From assembly GCF_025420585.1 (NCBI RefSeq), contig NZ_JAOEGB010000018.1, positions 104,735 through 168,734 of the forward strand: 64,000 nucleotides of DNA, written 5' to 3'. This stretch comes from Planotetraspora sp. A-T 1434. Its GTDB lineage: Bacteria > Actinomycetota > Actinomycetes > Streptosporangiales > Streptosporangiaceae. The translations under genes and the position numbers were made by a program. Positions 23,928-32,510 of this stretch are shown in pieces. Each line of letters starts with the position of its first letter. Positions within the stretch are counted from its first letter, which is position 1. Below the pieces are notes generated by a model. The model was not told where the DNA came from. It saw only the letters and a list, made by a program, of their open reading frames with translations, and did not search any database.

Positions 23928-25405
23928 ATGCGCCGTCCCGCGTGTTCCCAGTACGGCTCGCGCAGCGCCTGCCTGGCCACCTTGCCGGTGGGTTCACGGG
24001 GCAGGCCGGTGACGAAGTCGTACGAGCGGGGGACCTTGAACCCGGCGAGCTCGGTCCGGCAGTGCGCGTCCAATTCGGCGGCCGTGACCTCGCTGCCCGG
24101 TTCGCGTTCGACGAGGGCCTTGACCTGTTCGCCGAACTCGGCGTCCGGGACGCCGATGACGACCGCGTCCCGCACGCCGGGGTGGGCCAGCAGCGCGGCC
24201 TCGATCTCGGCCGGGTAGATGTTGACCCCGCCGGAGACGATGATCTCGACGGACCGCCCGGTGAGGAAGAGGTATCCCTCGTCGTCGAGGTAGCCGACGT
24301 CGCCGACCGTGAAAACCTCGGGCGCCACGTAGGCCTCGGCCGTCTTCTCGGGGGCCTTGAGGTAGCTGAAGGACCGCTTCGGGTTACGCCGGATGCCGAC
24401 CCGCCCCTCGACGCCGCGCGGCGCCGGCTGCCCGTCGGCGTCGACGATGACCACCTCGTTGGGCGGCAGCGACCGGCCGACGCTGCCCGGCTTCTTGAGC
24501 CAGGCCGGCGAGTCGATGAGGGTGACGATGCCCGACTCGGTGGCCGCGTAGTACTCCCGGAACACGGGGCCCCACCAGTCGATCATGTCCCGTTTCACGG
24601 CGGGCGGGCAGGGCGCGCCGCCGTGCCAGATCCGGACCAGGCTCGTGCCGCCGAACGTCGTGTCGCGCAGGCGCAGCATGCGGATGAACTGGGTGGGGAC
24701 GAGGTGGGAGATGGTCACGCCGTACCGGTCGATGAGGGCGAGGGTCTCGGCCGCGTCGAACTTGCGGCGCATCACCACCGAGCAGCCGCGCAGCAGCGGG
24801 TAGAGGGTGAAGAACAGCTGCGCCGAGTGGTACCAGGGGCCGACCAGCAGGCTCCGGCCACCTCGCGGGATCTCCAGCCAGTCCCCGAGGGCGGTCGCGG
24901 TCGCCGCGACCCGATCGATCGGCGCGCCCACCTTGAGCAGGGTGGTGACGACGCCCTTCGGGCGTCCGCTCGTCCCCGAGGTGTAGAGCAGGGTCGCCCC
25001 CGCCACGGGCTCGCCGTCCGCCGACGGCAGGTCCGCGAGGTCGGCTTCGCAGTCCAGTACGGTGACGCCCCCTGAGGCCTGGGCGACGTTCGCGGCATAC
25101 GCGGGCTCGGTGACGACGAGGGCGGCCTCGGAGTCGGCCAGGATGTAGGCGATCTCCGGGGGGGTCAGCCGCCAGTTGATCGGCACCACGACCAGTCCCG
25201 CGTGCAGGCAGCCGAACAGCACCTCGTAGGTCTCCCGCCGGTTACCCAGCACCACGGCCACCCGGTCACCCGTACGGAGCCCGGCGCCGCGCAGAACCCC
25301 CGACCACAGATCGGCACGGGCCGCGAACTCACCCCAGGTCGACGACCCGGTGTCGTCGACAAGGGCGACTTCCTCACGGGGAAATCCGTCCAGCAGTACG
25401 GCCAT
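23924..25405 (-). CDS. Acyl-CoA synthetase (AMP-dependent, ANL superfamily)
   Basis: 493 residues from the ATG at 25405, chosen because GGAG stands 5 bases upstream; an ATG at 25420 is less well placed. The core motifs are intact: LLYTSGTSGRPKGVV (A3), YYAATESGIVTLID (A5 region), YLDDEGYLFLTGRSVEIIVS (A7/A8) and PTGKVARQAL with the catalytic Lys (A10). It resembles fatty-acid or aryl-CoA ligases more than carrier-protein ligases, so it probably makes a CoA thioester of an acyl or aryl acid. That would link with the CoA-transferase and thiolase of the same operon. It is separated from the aldolase gene by 24 bases. Confidence 0.92.
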   Translation of the reverse strand: MAVLLDGFPREEVALVDDTGSSTWGEFAARADLWSGVLRGAGLRTGDRVAVVLGNRRETYEVLFGCLHAGLVVVPINWRLTPPEIAYILADSEAALVVTEPAYAANVAQASGGVTVLDCEADLADLPSADGEPVAGATLLYTSGTSGRPKGVVTTLLKVGAPIDRVAATATALGDWLEIPRGGRSLLVGPWYHSAQLFFTLYPLLRGCSVVMRRKFDAAETLALIDRYGVTISHLVPTQFIRMLRLRDTTFGGTSLVRIWHGGAPCPPAVKRDMIDWWGPVFREYYAATESGIVTLIDSPAWLKKPGSVGRSLPPNEVVIVDADGQPAPRGVEGRVGIRRNPKRSFSYLKAPEKTAEAYVAPEVFTVGDVGYLDDEGYLFLTGRSVEIIVSGGVNIYPAEIEAALLAHPGVRDAVVIGVPDAEFGEQVKALVEREPGSEVTAAELDAHCRTELAGFKVPRSYDFVTGLPREPTGKVARQALREPYWEHAGRRI

Positions 25406-25429
25406 ATTGACTCCGTTCATTCAAAAATG

Positions 25430-26140
25430 TCAAGAAATGTCAGGAAATATCGTCAGAATGTGCTCGCGTAAAGGGCGGAAATTGAGCCGGGCCGTGCCGG
25501 GAGTGCCGATCTGCCCGCGGGTGAGGCGGGCCGTTTCCGGGTCGATGAGGTGCGGTTTCCCGGCCGCTTCCGCGATGAGCTGGATCTGGCAGCAGCGGTC
25601 CATCGCCAGGAACCACCAGGCGGCCTCCTCGACCGTGCCGCCGACCGTCAGCAGACCGTGGTTCCGCATGATCACGGCCTTGGCGTCGCCCAGGGACGCG
25701 GCGACCTGCTTGCCCTCCAGGACCACGCCGCCGAACTCCTGGTGGACCGCGTGGTCCTCGAAGAACGCGCACGCGTCCTGGGTGATCGGATCAAGGAGGC
25801 GCCCGAGGGTGGCGAAGGCCCGGCCGTACACGGAGTGGCTGTGCGCGGCGGCGTGCACGTCGGGGCGGGCCGCGTGGATGGCCGAGTGGATGGCGTACCC
25901 GGCCGGGTTGACCTTGCCCTGTCCCTCGACGACCGTGCCCGTGTGGTCGACCAGGAGCAGGTCGGCGACGGCGACGTGGGCGAAGCTGCGGCCGAACGGG
26001 TTGATCCAGAAGCGGTCGGGCCGCTCCGGGTCGCGGGCCGTGATGTGCCCGCCCGCGCCCTCGTCGAACCCGTTCACCGCGAACAGCCGGAGGGCCAGCA
26101 CGAGTTGCCGTTTGACGTGCTCTGTCGTCGGGCTATCCAC
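25430..26140 (-). CDS. Class II aldolase/adducin family protein
   Basis: 236 residues from the GTG at 26140; the longer frame upstream is antisense-like and overlaps the preceding gene. The zinc site is visible as HSHSVYGRAFA (H-x-H) near residue 95 and MRNHGLLTVGG (third His) near 165. GHITARDPERPDRFWINPFG is the conserved N-terminal loop. Family members are aldolases, epimerases or decarboxylases acting on phosphorylated or free hydroxy-acids. The actinobacterial cluster-borne type usually lacks a known substrate. A retro-aldol or decarboxylation trimming step would fit but is inference. It overlaps the isomerase-like gene by 8 bases. Confidence 0.88.
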   Translation of the reverse strand: MDSPTTEHVKRQLVLALRLFAVNGFDEGAGGHITARDPERPDRFWINPFGRSFAHVAVADLLLVDHTGTVVEGQGKVNPAGYAIHSAIHAARPDVHAAAHSHSVYGRAFATLGRLLDPITQDACAFFEDHAVHQEFGGVVLEGKQVAASLGDAKAVIMRNHGLLTVGGTVEEAAWWFLAMDRCCQIQLIAEAAGKPHLIDPETARLTRGQIGTPGTARLNFRPLREHILTIFPDIS

Positions 26141-26795
26141 AGCCGCCTGCCGTGTCCGTGTCGAAGCGCCGGTCGCCGAGCGTGCGCAGCAGGTCGGCCA
26201 GGAACCAGTCGAACCGGTCGAGACCCCAGTAGCGCTCGCGTCCGACGCGGAAGTAGGGGATGCCGAAGATGTCGTCCTCATACGCCCGGAACAGGCAGTC
26301 CACGCCCCGCTCACGCAGCTCGGAGTCGTCCGGGGTGCGGGCGAGGCCGGCGCCGTCGAGGCCGCAGCGGTGTTCGATGGCGGTGATGACGGCCGGGTCG
26401 CAGATGTTCTCGCCGCGGGTCCAGCGGGCCTCGGTGACCTCGGTGTAGAAGGCGGCCTCCGCGCCCAGGTCGCGGGCCCTGAGGAAGGCCAGGTGCGGGA
26501 TCTCCCACCACGGGTCGATGTCGACGGGCCAGCGCATGTCCAGCTTGAGCCGCGCGGCCATCCGTTTCGTGTCGTGCAGGATGTACAGGTGCTTGGCCTT
26601 GCTCATCTGCTGGTAGTGGAACTCCCCGCCGCGCGCGGCCAGGCGGCGCTCGGTCTCGGGGTCCGGGTCCCAGAACGGGATGAACTCCACGACATCGTGC
26701 GCGTCGGGAATCTCGCGGCGGAGCCGCTCGATGGCCATCCAGCTGAACGGGCTGCGGAGGGAGAAGTGCACCCGCGGCCCGCGCCCCGGCCTCAC
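26133..26795 (-). CDS. DsbA-fold protein, 2-hydroxychromene-2-carboxylate isomerase-like
   Basis: 220 residues. The start VHFSLRSPFSWMAIERL matches the kappa-GST/HCCA-isomerase pattern (hydrophobic strand, then SP-[YF]-[SA]), with Ser, not a CxxC, at the thioredoxin active-site position. It is therefore unlikely to be a disulfide oxidoreductase. The C-terminal part has FGIPYFRVGRERYWGLDRFD, the FGxPxF and W-G-D pattern of the family. Such enzymes isomerise ring or double-bond geometry with glutathione or a thiol. In a reducing type II polyketide operon it is a good candidate for E/Z isomerisation before ring closure (inference). Confidence 0.82.
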   Translation of the reverse strand: MRPGRGPRVHFSLRSPFSWMAIERLRREIPDAHDVVEFIPFWDPDPETERRLAARGGEFHYQQMSKAKHLYILHDTKRMAARLKLDMRWPVDIDPWWEIPHLAFLRARDLGAEAAFYTEVTEARWTRGENICDPAVITAIEHRCGLDGAGLARTPDDSELRERGVDCLFRAYEDDIFGIPYFRVGRERYWGLDRFDWFLADLLRTLGDRRFDTDTAGGCG

Positions 26796-27646
26796 TGGAG
26801 CGCCTTCAGCACGTCGTCGTCGAGCGTGGCGAGGGTGCCGGCGTCCGGTCCGCGGCTGATCGCGTACCCGTGCAGGATCGTGGCGGTCGCCACGTGCCGG
26901 GGTGGGTCGTCGCCACGCTGGGCGTAGCAGTCCATTCGCCCGTCGAAGGTGACGCCCCCGATGATGTCGCCGGCCGAGAAGGTGACGGTCATGGTGTCGT
27001 CCAGGTGCGCGTCGGCGAGCATCGTGATCCGCGAGCGGGACACGACGGGGATCCAGCCGCGCTCGGCGAGCAGGCGTCCGACGCCGATGCCGCGGTCGTA
27101 GAGGAAGCGGTCCACGGTGTCCTCCAGGGTCCGCGCGTACGCCGAGTGGGCGACGCGGTCGGAGAAGTGGCAGTGGAAGTACGGGACCCGGTAGGACCAG
27201 GAGAACCCGGCGGCGGGCCGGGCTTCGGCCCCTGGGGTGGATTCGGTGACCAGGTTCACGAGGTCGGCGGGCGCCGGGCCGGCCGCCGGTGGGTCGGTTT
27301 CGCGGACGAGGGCGACCGTCGCCTTGGCCCGGCAGACGGTCACGGTGGCGCCGTCGCGGGTGGTGGTCAGGCGTACGGCGAATCGCCCGGGTTTCGTCTG
27401 GGAGACCTCGGCCGAGACGACGTCGTCCACGTCGAGCACGGCCGGGAGCAGCATCGAGCAGTCGACGAGCTCCAGGCCGAGACCGTGATCGTGGTAGAGC
27501 CGGGCCGGGCCGAGCCCGCGGTCGCGGAACCAGTGCAGGACGGCTTCCTCGACCAGGTAGTCGAAGTGCTTGAATCCAACCCAGGTCCGGATATTCGCAC
27601 CTTCGTACCCTGGGCGGCCGAGCCCCGGGATGAGCATGGCGGTCAT
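26792..27646 (-). CDS. Tandem hotdog thioesterase-like protein
   Basis: 284 residues from the ATG at 27646. Two hotdog units are visible. Residues ~10-130 contain VGFKHFDYLVEEAVLHWFRD. Residues ~145-270 contain RVPYFHCHFSDRVAHSAYAR and TLEDTVDRFLYDRGIG. Both are of the 4-hydroxybenzoyl-CoA thioesterase/FadM type in which a helix follows the D-x-x-x-H or equivalent. It should hydrolyse an acyl- or aryl-thioester (CoA or ACP) and so may release the product of the polyketide set. Both flanking junctions are 4-base overlaps (ATGA and GTGA). A dehydratase role is a weaker alternative. Confidence 0.78.
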   Translation of the reverse strand: MTAMLIPGLGRPGYEGANIRTWVGFKHFDYLVEEAVLHWFRDRGLGPARLYHDHGLGLELVDCSMLLPAVLDVDDVVSAEVSQTKPGRFAVRLTTTRDGATVTVCRAKATVALVRETDPPAAGPAPADLVNLVTESTPGAEARPAAGFSWSYRVPYFHCHFSDRVAHSAYARTLEDTVDRFLYDRGIGVGRLLAERGWIPVVSRSRITMLADAHLDDTMTVTFSAGDIIGGVTFDGRMDCYAQRGDDPPRHVATATILHGYAISRGPDAGTLATLDDDVLKALQ

Positions 27647-28410
27647 GAGGTCACCTCTTTCAGAAAGGCGCGGAGATGGGCGGCGGCCACCTCGGCATGC
27701 CGTACGTGCAGGAAATGGCCGAAGCCGGGCTCCACGACGAACTCCGCGTGCGGCAGCTCCCGGCGCAGCGCGGCGGCGCGGGCCGGCCCCATCGCGTGGT
27801 CGCGATCCCCCGCGAGCACGAGTGCCGGCCCGGTCACGGCTCCCAGGTCGAGCCGTGCCGTGTGCAGGAACGCCTCGAACATCGCCATGAAGCCGATCGG
27901 CCCGATCCGGTCGCGGACCTTCGCCAGCATGGCCTCGCCCACGTCCGGCTCGACCCGGCTGAGCCGCCGGGAGAGCCGCAGTTCGAGGCTCTGGTCGATG
28001 ATGCGCAAGAAGTCGGCCCGCGCCCGGTCGAAGACCGGCCAGGTGACGGCCATCTCGGGCGGGCAGTAGAACGGCGCGATCAGCATGGCCGGGGTGGTGA
28101 CCTCGGTGAGCAGTTCGAGCACCGCGCTGGAACCCAGGGAGTGTCCTACGAGCAGGTCGACGTGCGGGAACGCCCGCCGGGCCTCGGCGGTCCCGAGCAG
28201 CTCGCCGAGCACGGCCCCCGGACTTCCGTGGCGACGCCACTCGTGGTCCGACCCGGCGTTCCACGGCAGTTCGAGCGCGTGCACCCGCCACGCCGGATCG
28301 AGGTGCCGGGCGAGCGGCAGCCACGACCGCCAGTTGTCCTCCATCCCGTGGACGAGGATGACGGTCCGGCCGCCGGGCGAGCCGGGCGTGAGCTGGTGCG
28401 TCGTCGTCAT
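27643..28410 (-). CDS. Alpha/beta hydrolase
   Basis: 255 residues. VILVHGMEDNWRSWLPLARH is the oxyanion region, VGHSLGSSAVLEL carries the nucleophile Ser (GxSxG), VLAGDRDHAMG the Asp and VEPGFGHFLHVRH the His, so the triad is complete. The lid region resembles small-molecule esterases and thioesterases, not lipases. It sits between the tandem-hotdog protein and the short ketosynthase-like protein with ATGA overlaps on both sides. Chain release or ester cleavage on a pathway intermediate is the likely role. Confidence 0.88.
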   Translation of the reverse strand: MTTTHQLTPGSPGGRTVILVHGMEDNWRSWLPLARHLDPAWRVHALELPWNAGSDHEWRRHGSPGAVLGELLGTAEARRAFPHVDLLVGHSLGSSAVLELLTEVTTPAMLIAPFYCPPEMAVTWPVFDRARADFLRIIDQSLELRLSRRLSRVEPDVGEAMLAKVRDRIGPIGFMAMFEAFLHTARLDLGAVTGPALVLAGDRDHAMGPARAAALRRELPHAEFVVEPGFGHFLHVRHAEVAAAHLRAFLKEVTS

Positions 28411-29237
28411 GACCCGCCCACGCGGAGCGTGCGGAATCCGTCGGCGGCGTCCCCGCAGGACAGGTGCCTGGGCGGCCCGCCCGCCCTGACGTCGGCCACC
28501 GCCGCGCACACCGCGAAGACGCCCGCCGCGCCGTAACGCGCGCTGTCCGCCGGCGTGTCCGGGTGAGCGTCCGCGGCAGCGTTCACGGCAGCGTTCACGG
28601 CAGCGTTCACGGCAGGGGACGCCGGGGGCGGCCCGTAGTCCCGCAACGTGACGGTGGCGGTCGCCGCGGATGTGCCTGTGCTCGCCGAGAGGATCAGGCA
28701 TGCCGCGCCGCCGGTCAGCTTCTCGGCGGGTCCGGCGTGGCGCAGGCTGTGCAACGCCAGGGCGTCCTCGTCGTCGGGCTCGACGCCGACGACGACGGCC
28801 CGCCGGGCCCGGCCCCGCTGAAGCAGGGCGCCCGCGAGCCAGATCGCGTCGAACCCGGCGCCGGCGCCTGAGCACACCGTGAGGTTGGGGCCGCCGAAGC
28901 GGAACCAGATGGCGATGGCCCCCGCGATGACGTTGCTCGATGCGCCCGGCGCCAGCATCGGGCTGACCGATCGGACGCCGTCGGCGCGCAGGCCGCGGGC
29001 GATTTCGCTGACGACCCCCACGTTTCCGAGATTCGAGCTGACGACGACCGCGACACCGGGGTCGGGTTCGGCCGGCGAGCGGGGGGTCTTCGGCGGCAGG
29101 TCCAGCGCCTCGTGGACGGCGCAGAGCGCCAACAGGGTGGCGCGGTCCTTGCCGAACAGGCCCTTGCGGCCGAGCACCGCCGCCGGATCGACATCCGCGG
29201 AGCCGGCGACGGCGGCGTGCACGTCCAGTTCGATCAC
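28407..29237 (-). CDS. Short beta-ketoacyl-synthase-like protein (chain-length-factor-like, half length)
   Basis: 276 residues from the GTG at 29237, which overlaps the TGA of the ketosynthase upstream (GTGA). Only the N-terminal half of the thiolase fold is present: KGLFGKDRATLLALCAVHEA, VVVSSNLGNVGVVSEIARGL, PNLTVCSGAGAGFDAIWLAG and AVVVGVEPDDEDALALHS. This matches the Ketoacyl-synt_2 type seen in aryl-polyene-like clusters. A Cys stands at the ketosynthase nucleophile position (TVCSGAG), but the C-terminal His residues (HGTGT, GHT) have no counterpart. Alanine-rich tandem repeats are inserted near residue 210. It is probably a partner subunit of the ketosynthase at 29234. Confidence 0.8.
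   Translation of the reverse strand: MIELDVHAAVAGSADVDPAAVLGRKGLFGKDRATLLALCAVHEALDLPPKTPRSPAEPDPGVAVVVSSNLGNVGVVSEIARGLRADGVRSVSPMLAPGASSNVIAGAIAIWFRFGGPNLTVCSGAGAGFDAIWLAGALLQRGRARRAVVVGVEPDDEDALALHSLRHAGPAEKLTGGAACLILSASTGTSAATATVTLRDYGPPPASPAVNAAVNAAVNAAADAHPDTPADSARYGAAGVFAVCAAVADVRAGGPPRHLSCGDAADGFRTLRVGGS
28575..28614 (-). repeat. 12-base tandem repeat in the short ketosynthase-like gene
   Basis: GGCAGCGTTCAC occurs three times in a row (28575-28586, 28587-28598, 28599-28610), followed by GGCA. It is in frame and codes on the minus strand for a repeated Val-Asn-Ala-Ala unit. The length suggests slippage and likely strain-to-strain copy-number variation. Confidence 0.9.
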
Positions 29238-30322
29238 GTCGCCTCCAGGAGGGTGACGGCGTTGACCCCGCCGAAGCCGAAACCGTCGATCTGGACCAGG
29301 CGCGGCCGCGCGGCGACGGGCCGGTCGCGGACCAGGTTGAGGGCCGCCGCCTCCGGCAGCGGGTCGCGCAGGCCGACGATGTGCGGCACGACGCCAGATT
29401 CCATGCAGTACGTCGCCATGACGAGGCTGAGCAGCGCCGATCCGCCGGAGGTGTGCCCGACCGCGCCCTTGATCGCCGTGACGAGCGGCGCGTGTCCGGC
29501 CATCAGCTCGGTCAGTGCCAGCGCCTCGACCGGGTCGTTCAGCTCGGTGCCGGTGCCGTGCGCGACGACCAGGTCCACTTCGCCGGGAGCGCGTCCGGCG
29601 CGGGCGAAGGCGTCCCGCATGGCCCGCAGGATTCCGGCCCGGTCCGGAGCGGTCTCGTGTCCCGCGTCGCACGACAGCCCCGTCGCCAGCACGCGCGGGC
29701 CCGGGCCCCCGGTGGTGTGGTCGTCCGGCAGCAGCACGACGGCCGCCGCGCCCTCTCCGAGCAGCACACCCGTGCGGTCCCGGTCGAAGGGGCGGACCCG
29801 GGTCGTCGGTTCCGCCGCGACCCGGCCGATCATGGCCAGCATGGACGCCGTCATGGCGTCGGCGCCCGCCGCCACGACGGCGTCCGCCTCCCCCAGTTCG
29901 AGCAGATCCTGCGCGAGCGCCAAGGCGTGCCCGCCCGCGCTGCACGCCCCCGCCAGCGTCAGGGCCGGACCGAAGTGCAGCCGCTCCGCCGGGAAGCCCT
30001 CCGCCCCGGCGCCGCCGGTCGCGAGCGCCTCGACGGCGGACAACTCTCGCAGCCCCGTCCCGGCCAGGACGACCACCCGCTGCTGAGATCGGTCGACCCC
30101 GGCCTCGGCGAGCGCCTCGTCGACGCACGTGGTCAGCCACCGGCTCGCCCGGAACAGCCGTGGCCCGCCCTCGATCTCGTAGCCATGGGTGACACGGGTC
30201 TCCGCCGGGTCGTACAGCCGCAACGGGGCAGCCCCGCACGCGCCCCGCGACAGGGCCGCGAACGTGCTCGGCCCGTCCCCGAAGCAGGTCCGTACGGCAG
30301 TGGCCGCGACACGCACACTCAT
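29234..30322 (-). CDS. Beta-ketoacyl synthase (ketosynthase 2)
   Basis: 362 residues with a complete condensing triad: LAGACSAGGHALAL (Cys), VVAHGTGTELNDPVEA (His) and TAIKGAVGHTSGGSALL (Lys and His). It ends with GFGFGGVNAVTLLE, the usual glycine-rich C-terminus. It is about 40 residues shorter than FabF, mostly from a compact N-terminal part. It is therefore expected to be active in decarboxylative condensation on an ACP. It forms a second ketosynthase pair with the half-length protein downstream, while the upstream pair is at 30319-32510. It is coupled on both sides by ATGA/GTGA. Confidence 0.92.
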   Translation of the reverse strand: MSVRVAATAVRTCFGDGPSTFAALSRGACGAAPLRLYDPAETRVTHGYEIEGGPRLFRASRWLTTCVDEALAEAGVDRSQQRVVVLAGTGLRELSAVEALATGGAGAEGFPAERLHFGPALTLAGACSAGGHALALAQDLLELGEADAVVAAGADAMTASMLAMIGRVAAEPTTRVRPFDRDRTGVLLGEGAAAVVLLPDDHTTGGPGPRVLATGLSCDAGHETAPDRAGILRAMRDAFARAGRAPGEVDLVVAHGTGTELNDPVEALALTELMAGHAPLVTAIKGAVGHTSGGSALLSLVMATYCMESGVVPHIVGLRDPLPEAAALNLVRDRPVAARPRLVQIDGFGFGGVNAVTLLEAT

Positions 30323-31296
30323 TCCGGCACCGTCCGGATCACGGCCGCCGCGACCGCGCCGTCGCGGGCTCGGCCGGTCACGACGGCGACGGCGTCCGCG
30401 GGGGCGTCGGCACGCCGGTCGAGGACAGCGGCCAGGGCCAGGCCGCCGGCCGCCGCGCCGCAGTCCCCGTAACGGGCGCGCGGGCTGAGGTCGAGGGGGC
30501 GGCGGCCAAGCGCCGCCTCGACCGCGCCGGCTTCACCGTCGTCGAGGTGATCGCCGGTGGCCATGGCCCAGACCTGCTCCGGCGAGGCCCCCGCCTGCGC
30601 CAGGGCTCGCCGTACGCAGCCGGGGAGGGCGCCGGGGCCGTCCGCGGGGGTGAAACCCGCGGCGGTGGCGAGGACCTCGGCCATGCCGGTGACCGCGCGG
30701 CGGAGGACGAACACGGTGGCGGCCTCCCCCGCAGCCACTGTCCCACTCAGCGCCGACGACCAGGCGGTGTGCGGGGTGAATTCCTCGACCGCGCCGACGA
30801 GGACCGTGTCGGCCTGGGACTTCTCGATGGCTCGTACGGCGTACCTCATCGCCTGGAGGAAGGCGATCGGGCCGCCGGCGACGGTGGCGTTGACGCCGCG
30901 GAGGCCGTACCAGATGGCGGACTGGCCGGCGGCGCAGTTCATCACGGTGTTCGGGAACTGCATGGGGTTGACCAGGTACGGTTTGTCCTGGACCAGGGTT
31001 TCCCTGGAGAAGTCCATGGTCGAGGCGAGGCTGCCGACCGTGGTCCCGAGGACCAGGCCGACTCGGGCGGGGTCGACGGTGGTGAGGTCGACGCCGGCGT
31101 CGCGCAGGGCCTCGCCGCAGGCGACCACGGCGAGCGCGGTGGCCCGGTCGAACGTGCTGGTCCCCTTGCGGCCGAGCCGCTCGCGCACGCTGAAGCCGGC
31201 GAGCACGGGGGCGCTGTGGGCGGGCAGATCGTCGTAAAGGGGGGTCGCGTCGGCATCGCCGGCGGGGGCCAGCACGGCACGACCGGTGATCATCAT
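30319..31296 (-). CDS. Chain-length-factor-like ketosynthase homologue (KS-beta)
   Basis: 325 residues. The thiolase fold is recognisable (RKGTSTFDRATALAVVACGE, VGLVLGTTVGSLASTMDFSR, NPMQFPNTVMNCAAGQSAIW), but the nucleophile position reads NATVAGGPIAFLQ, with Ala in place of Cys. The HGTGT and GHT motifs are replaced (MATGDHLDDGEAG, YGDCGAAAGG). It is therefore catalytically silent in condensation and should act as the heterodimer partner setting chain length for the ketosynthase at 31293, to which it is coupled by ATGA. A second ATG follows directly after the first. Confidence 0.9.
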   Translation of the reverse strand: MMITGRAVLAPAGDADATPLYDDLPAHSAPVLAGFSVRERLGRKGTSTFDRATALAVVACGEALRDAGVDLTTVDPARVGLVLGTTVGSLASTMDFSRETLVQDKPYLVNPMQFPNTVMNCAAGQSAIWYGLRGVNATVAGGPIAFLQAMRYAVRAIEKSQADTVLVGAVEEFTPHTAWSSALSGTVAAGEAATVFVLRRAVTGMAEVLATAAGFTPADGPGALPGCVRRALAQAGASPEQVWAMATGDHLDDGEAGAVEAALGRRPLDLSPRARYGDCGAAAGGLALAAVLDRRADAPADAVAVVTGRARDGAVAAAVIRTVPE

Positions 31297-32510
31297 CGGG
31301 CGGCTCCGAAGACGGTGATGGCGTTGTTCCCACCGAAGGCGAAACCGTCGTTCTGGGCGATGCGCACGGTGGCGGGCCGGGCCACGTTGGGCACCGGGTC
31401 GATCCAGGGCAGTTCATCGTCCTGGGTGGTCCAGTTGATCGTGGGCGGCAGGAATCCGTCGGCGATGGCCAGCGTGGTCGCGATCGCGCCGAAGCCGCTG
31501 GCGGCGCCCATGGTGTGGCCGAGCATCGACTTGATCGAGCTGACGGGCGGAATCCGCTCGCCGAACACCTGCCGTACGGCACGGGCCTCGACCAGGTCGT
31601 TGGCCGGGGTGCCGGTCCCGTGCGCGCAGATGTAGTCGATCTCGTCGGGTTTCACGTCGGCGTCCTGGTGCGCCAGGCGCATGCAGGCGGCGATGCTGTC
31701 CTCGTCGGGGGCGACCATGTGCCGGGCGTCGCAGTTGACGCCGTAGCCGAGGACCTCGGCGTAGACGCGGGCGCCGCGGGCGCGGGCGTGGTCGGCGTTC
31801 TCCAGCAGCAGCACGGCACCGCCCTCGCCGGTGATGATCCCGGCCCGCCCCTTGTCGAACGGGCGGCAGGCGCTTTCGGTGAGCGCGCCGAGGCGGTGGA
31901 ATCCGGCCTGTGCCCATCGGCACACCGAGTCGGCGCCCCCCGCGAACATCAGGTCGGCGTCCCCGCGCGCCACGCAGTCGAAGGCGTACCCGACGGCGTA
32001 GTTGCTGGCCGAGCAGGCCGTGGCGAGCGTGAGCACCTCGCCGGCGAGGCCGAGCTCCGTGGCGACTCCGGCGGCCAGCCGTTCGGCGGGGAACTGCCGC
32101 AGGGTGCCCGGGTCCATCGCCGCGAAGCCGCCCGCGACCTGCTGCGCCACGAGCGATTCGACGACCTGCGACTCTCCGCTCGTCGTCCCGATGACGACTC
32201 CCGCGTCCGCGCACGCGTCGTCCGGCAGCCCCGCGTCGGCCGCGGCCAGCCTGGCGGCCGCCGCGGCGAGCTGTGCCGACCTCCCCCAGGCCGCGGGGCT
32301 GAGGCGGGTGAGGTAGGTCTCCGGACGGAAGTCCTTGACTTCGCCCGCGTCGCGGTAGGGGAACCCCTCGGCGTCGAAACTCTCGATCGGCGAGATCCCG
32401 GACCGGCCCTCCCTGAGGGCGGCGCGGAAGGCCGTGACCCCGATGCCGATGCTGGACACCGGCCCGAGGCCCGTCACCACCACACGGGCGCGCAAGGTCA
32501 GTCCCGCCAT
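31293..32510 (-). CDS. Beta-ketoacyl synthase II-like (ketosynthase 1, KS-alpha)
   Basis: 405 residues, FabF length. All catalytic residues are visible: LATACSASNYAVG (Cys), CAHGTGTPANDLVEA (His) and SSIKSMLGHTMGAASG (Lys, His), with gating GFAFGGNNAI near the C-terminus. It is expected to condense malonyl-ACP with the growing chain together with the KS-beta product encoded next. Its start overlaps the end of the ACP gene by 13 bases, which favours equal expression of carrier and synthase. Confidence 0.95.
   Translation of the reverse strand: MAGLTLRARVVVTGLGPVSSIGIGVTAFRAALREGRSGISPIESFDAEGFPYRDAGEVKDFRPETYLTRLSPAAWGRSAQLAAAAARLAAADAGLPDDACADAGVVIGTTSGESQVVESLVAQQVAGGFAAMDPGTLRQFPAERLAAGVATELGLAGEVLTLATACSASNYAVGYAFDCVARGDADLMFAGGADSVCRWAQAGFHRLGALTESACRPFDKGRAGIITGEGGAVLLLENADHARARGARVYAEVLGYGVNCDARHMVAPDEDSIAACMRLAHQDADVKPDEIDYICAHGTGTPANDLVEARAVRQVFGERIPPVSSIKSMLGHTMGAASGFGAIATTLAIADGFLPPTINWTTQDDELPWIDPVPNVARPATVRIAQNDGFAFGGNNAITVFGAAR

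Noticed and set aside
26141..26314. Longer N-terminus for the class II aldolase
   Set aside because: The added residues are Ser/Thr-rich and out of character, and they overlap the coding DNA of the preceding gene. The GTG at 26140 with the neighbour's stop beside it fits the operon pattern.
28575..28614. CRISPR-like repeat
   Set aside because: The units are 12 bases, directly adjacent without spacers, and in frame within a gene.
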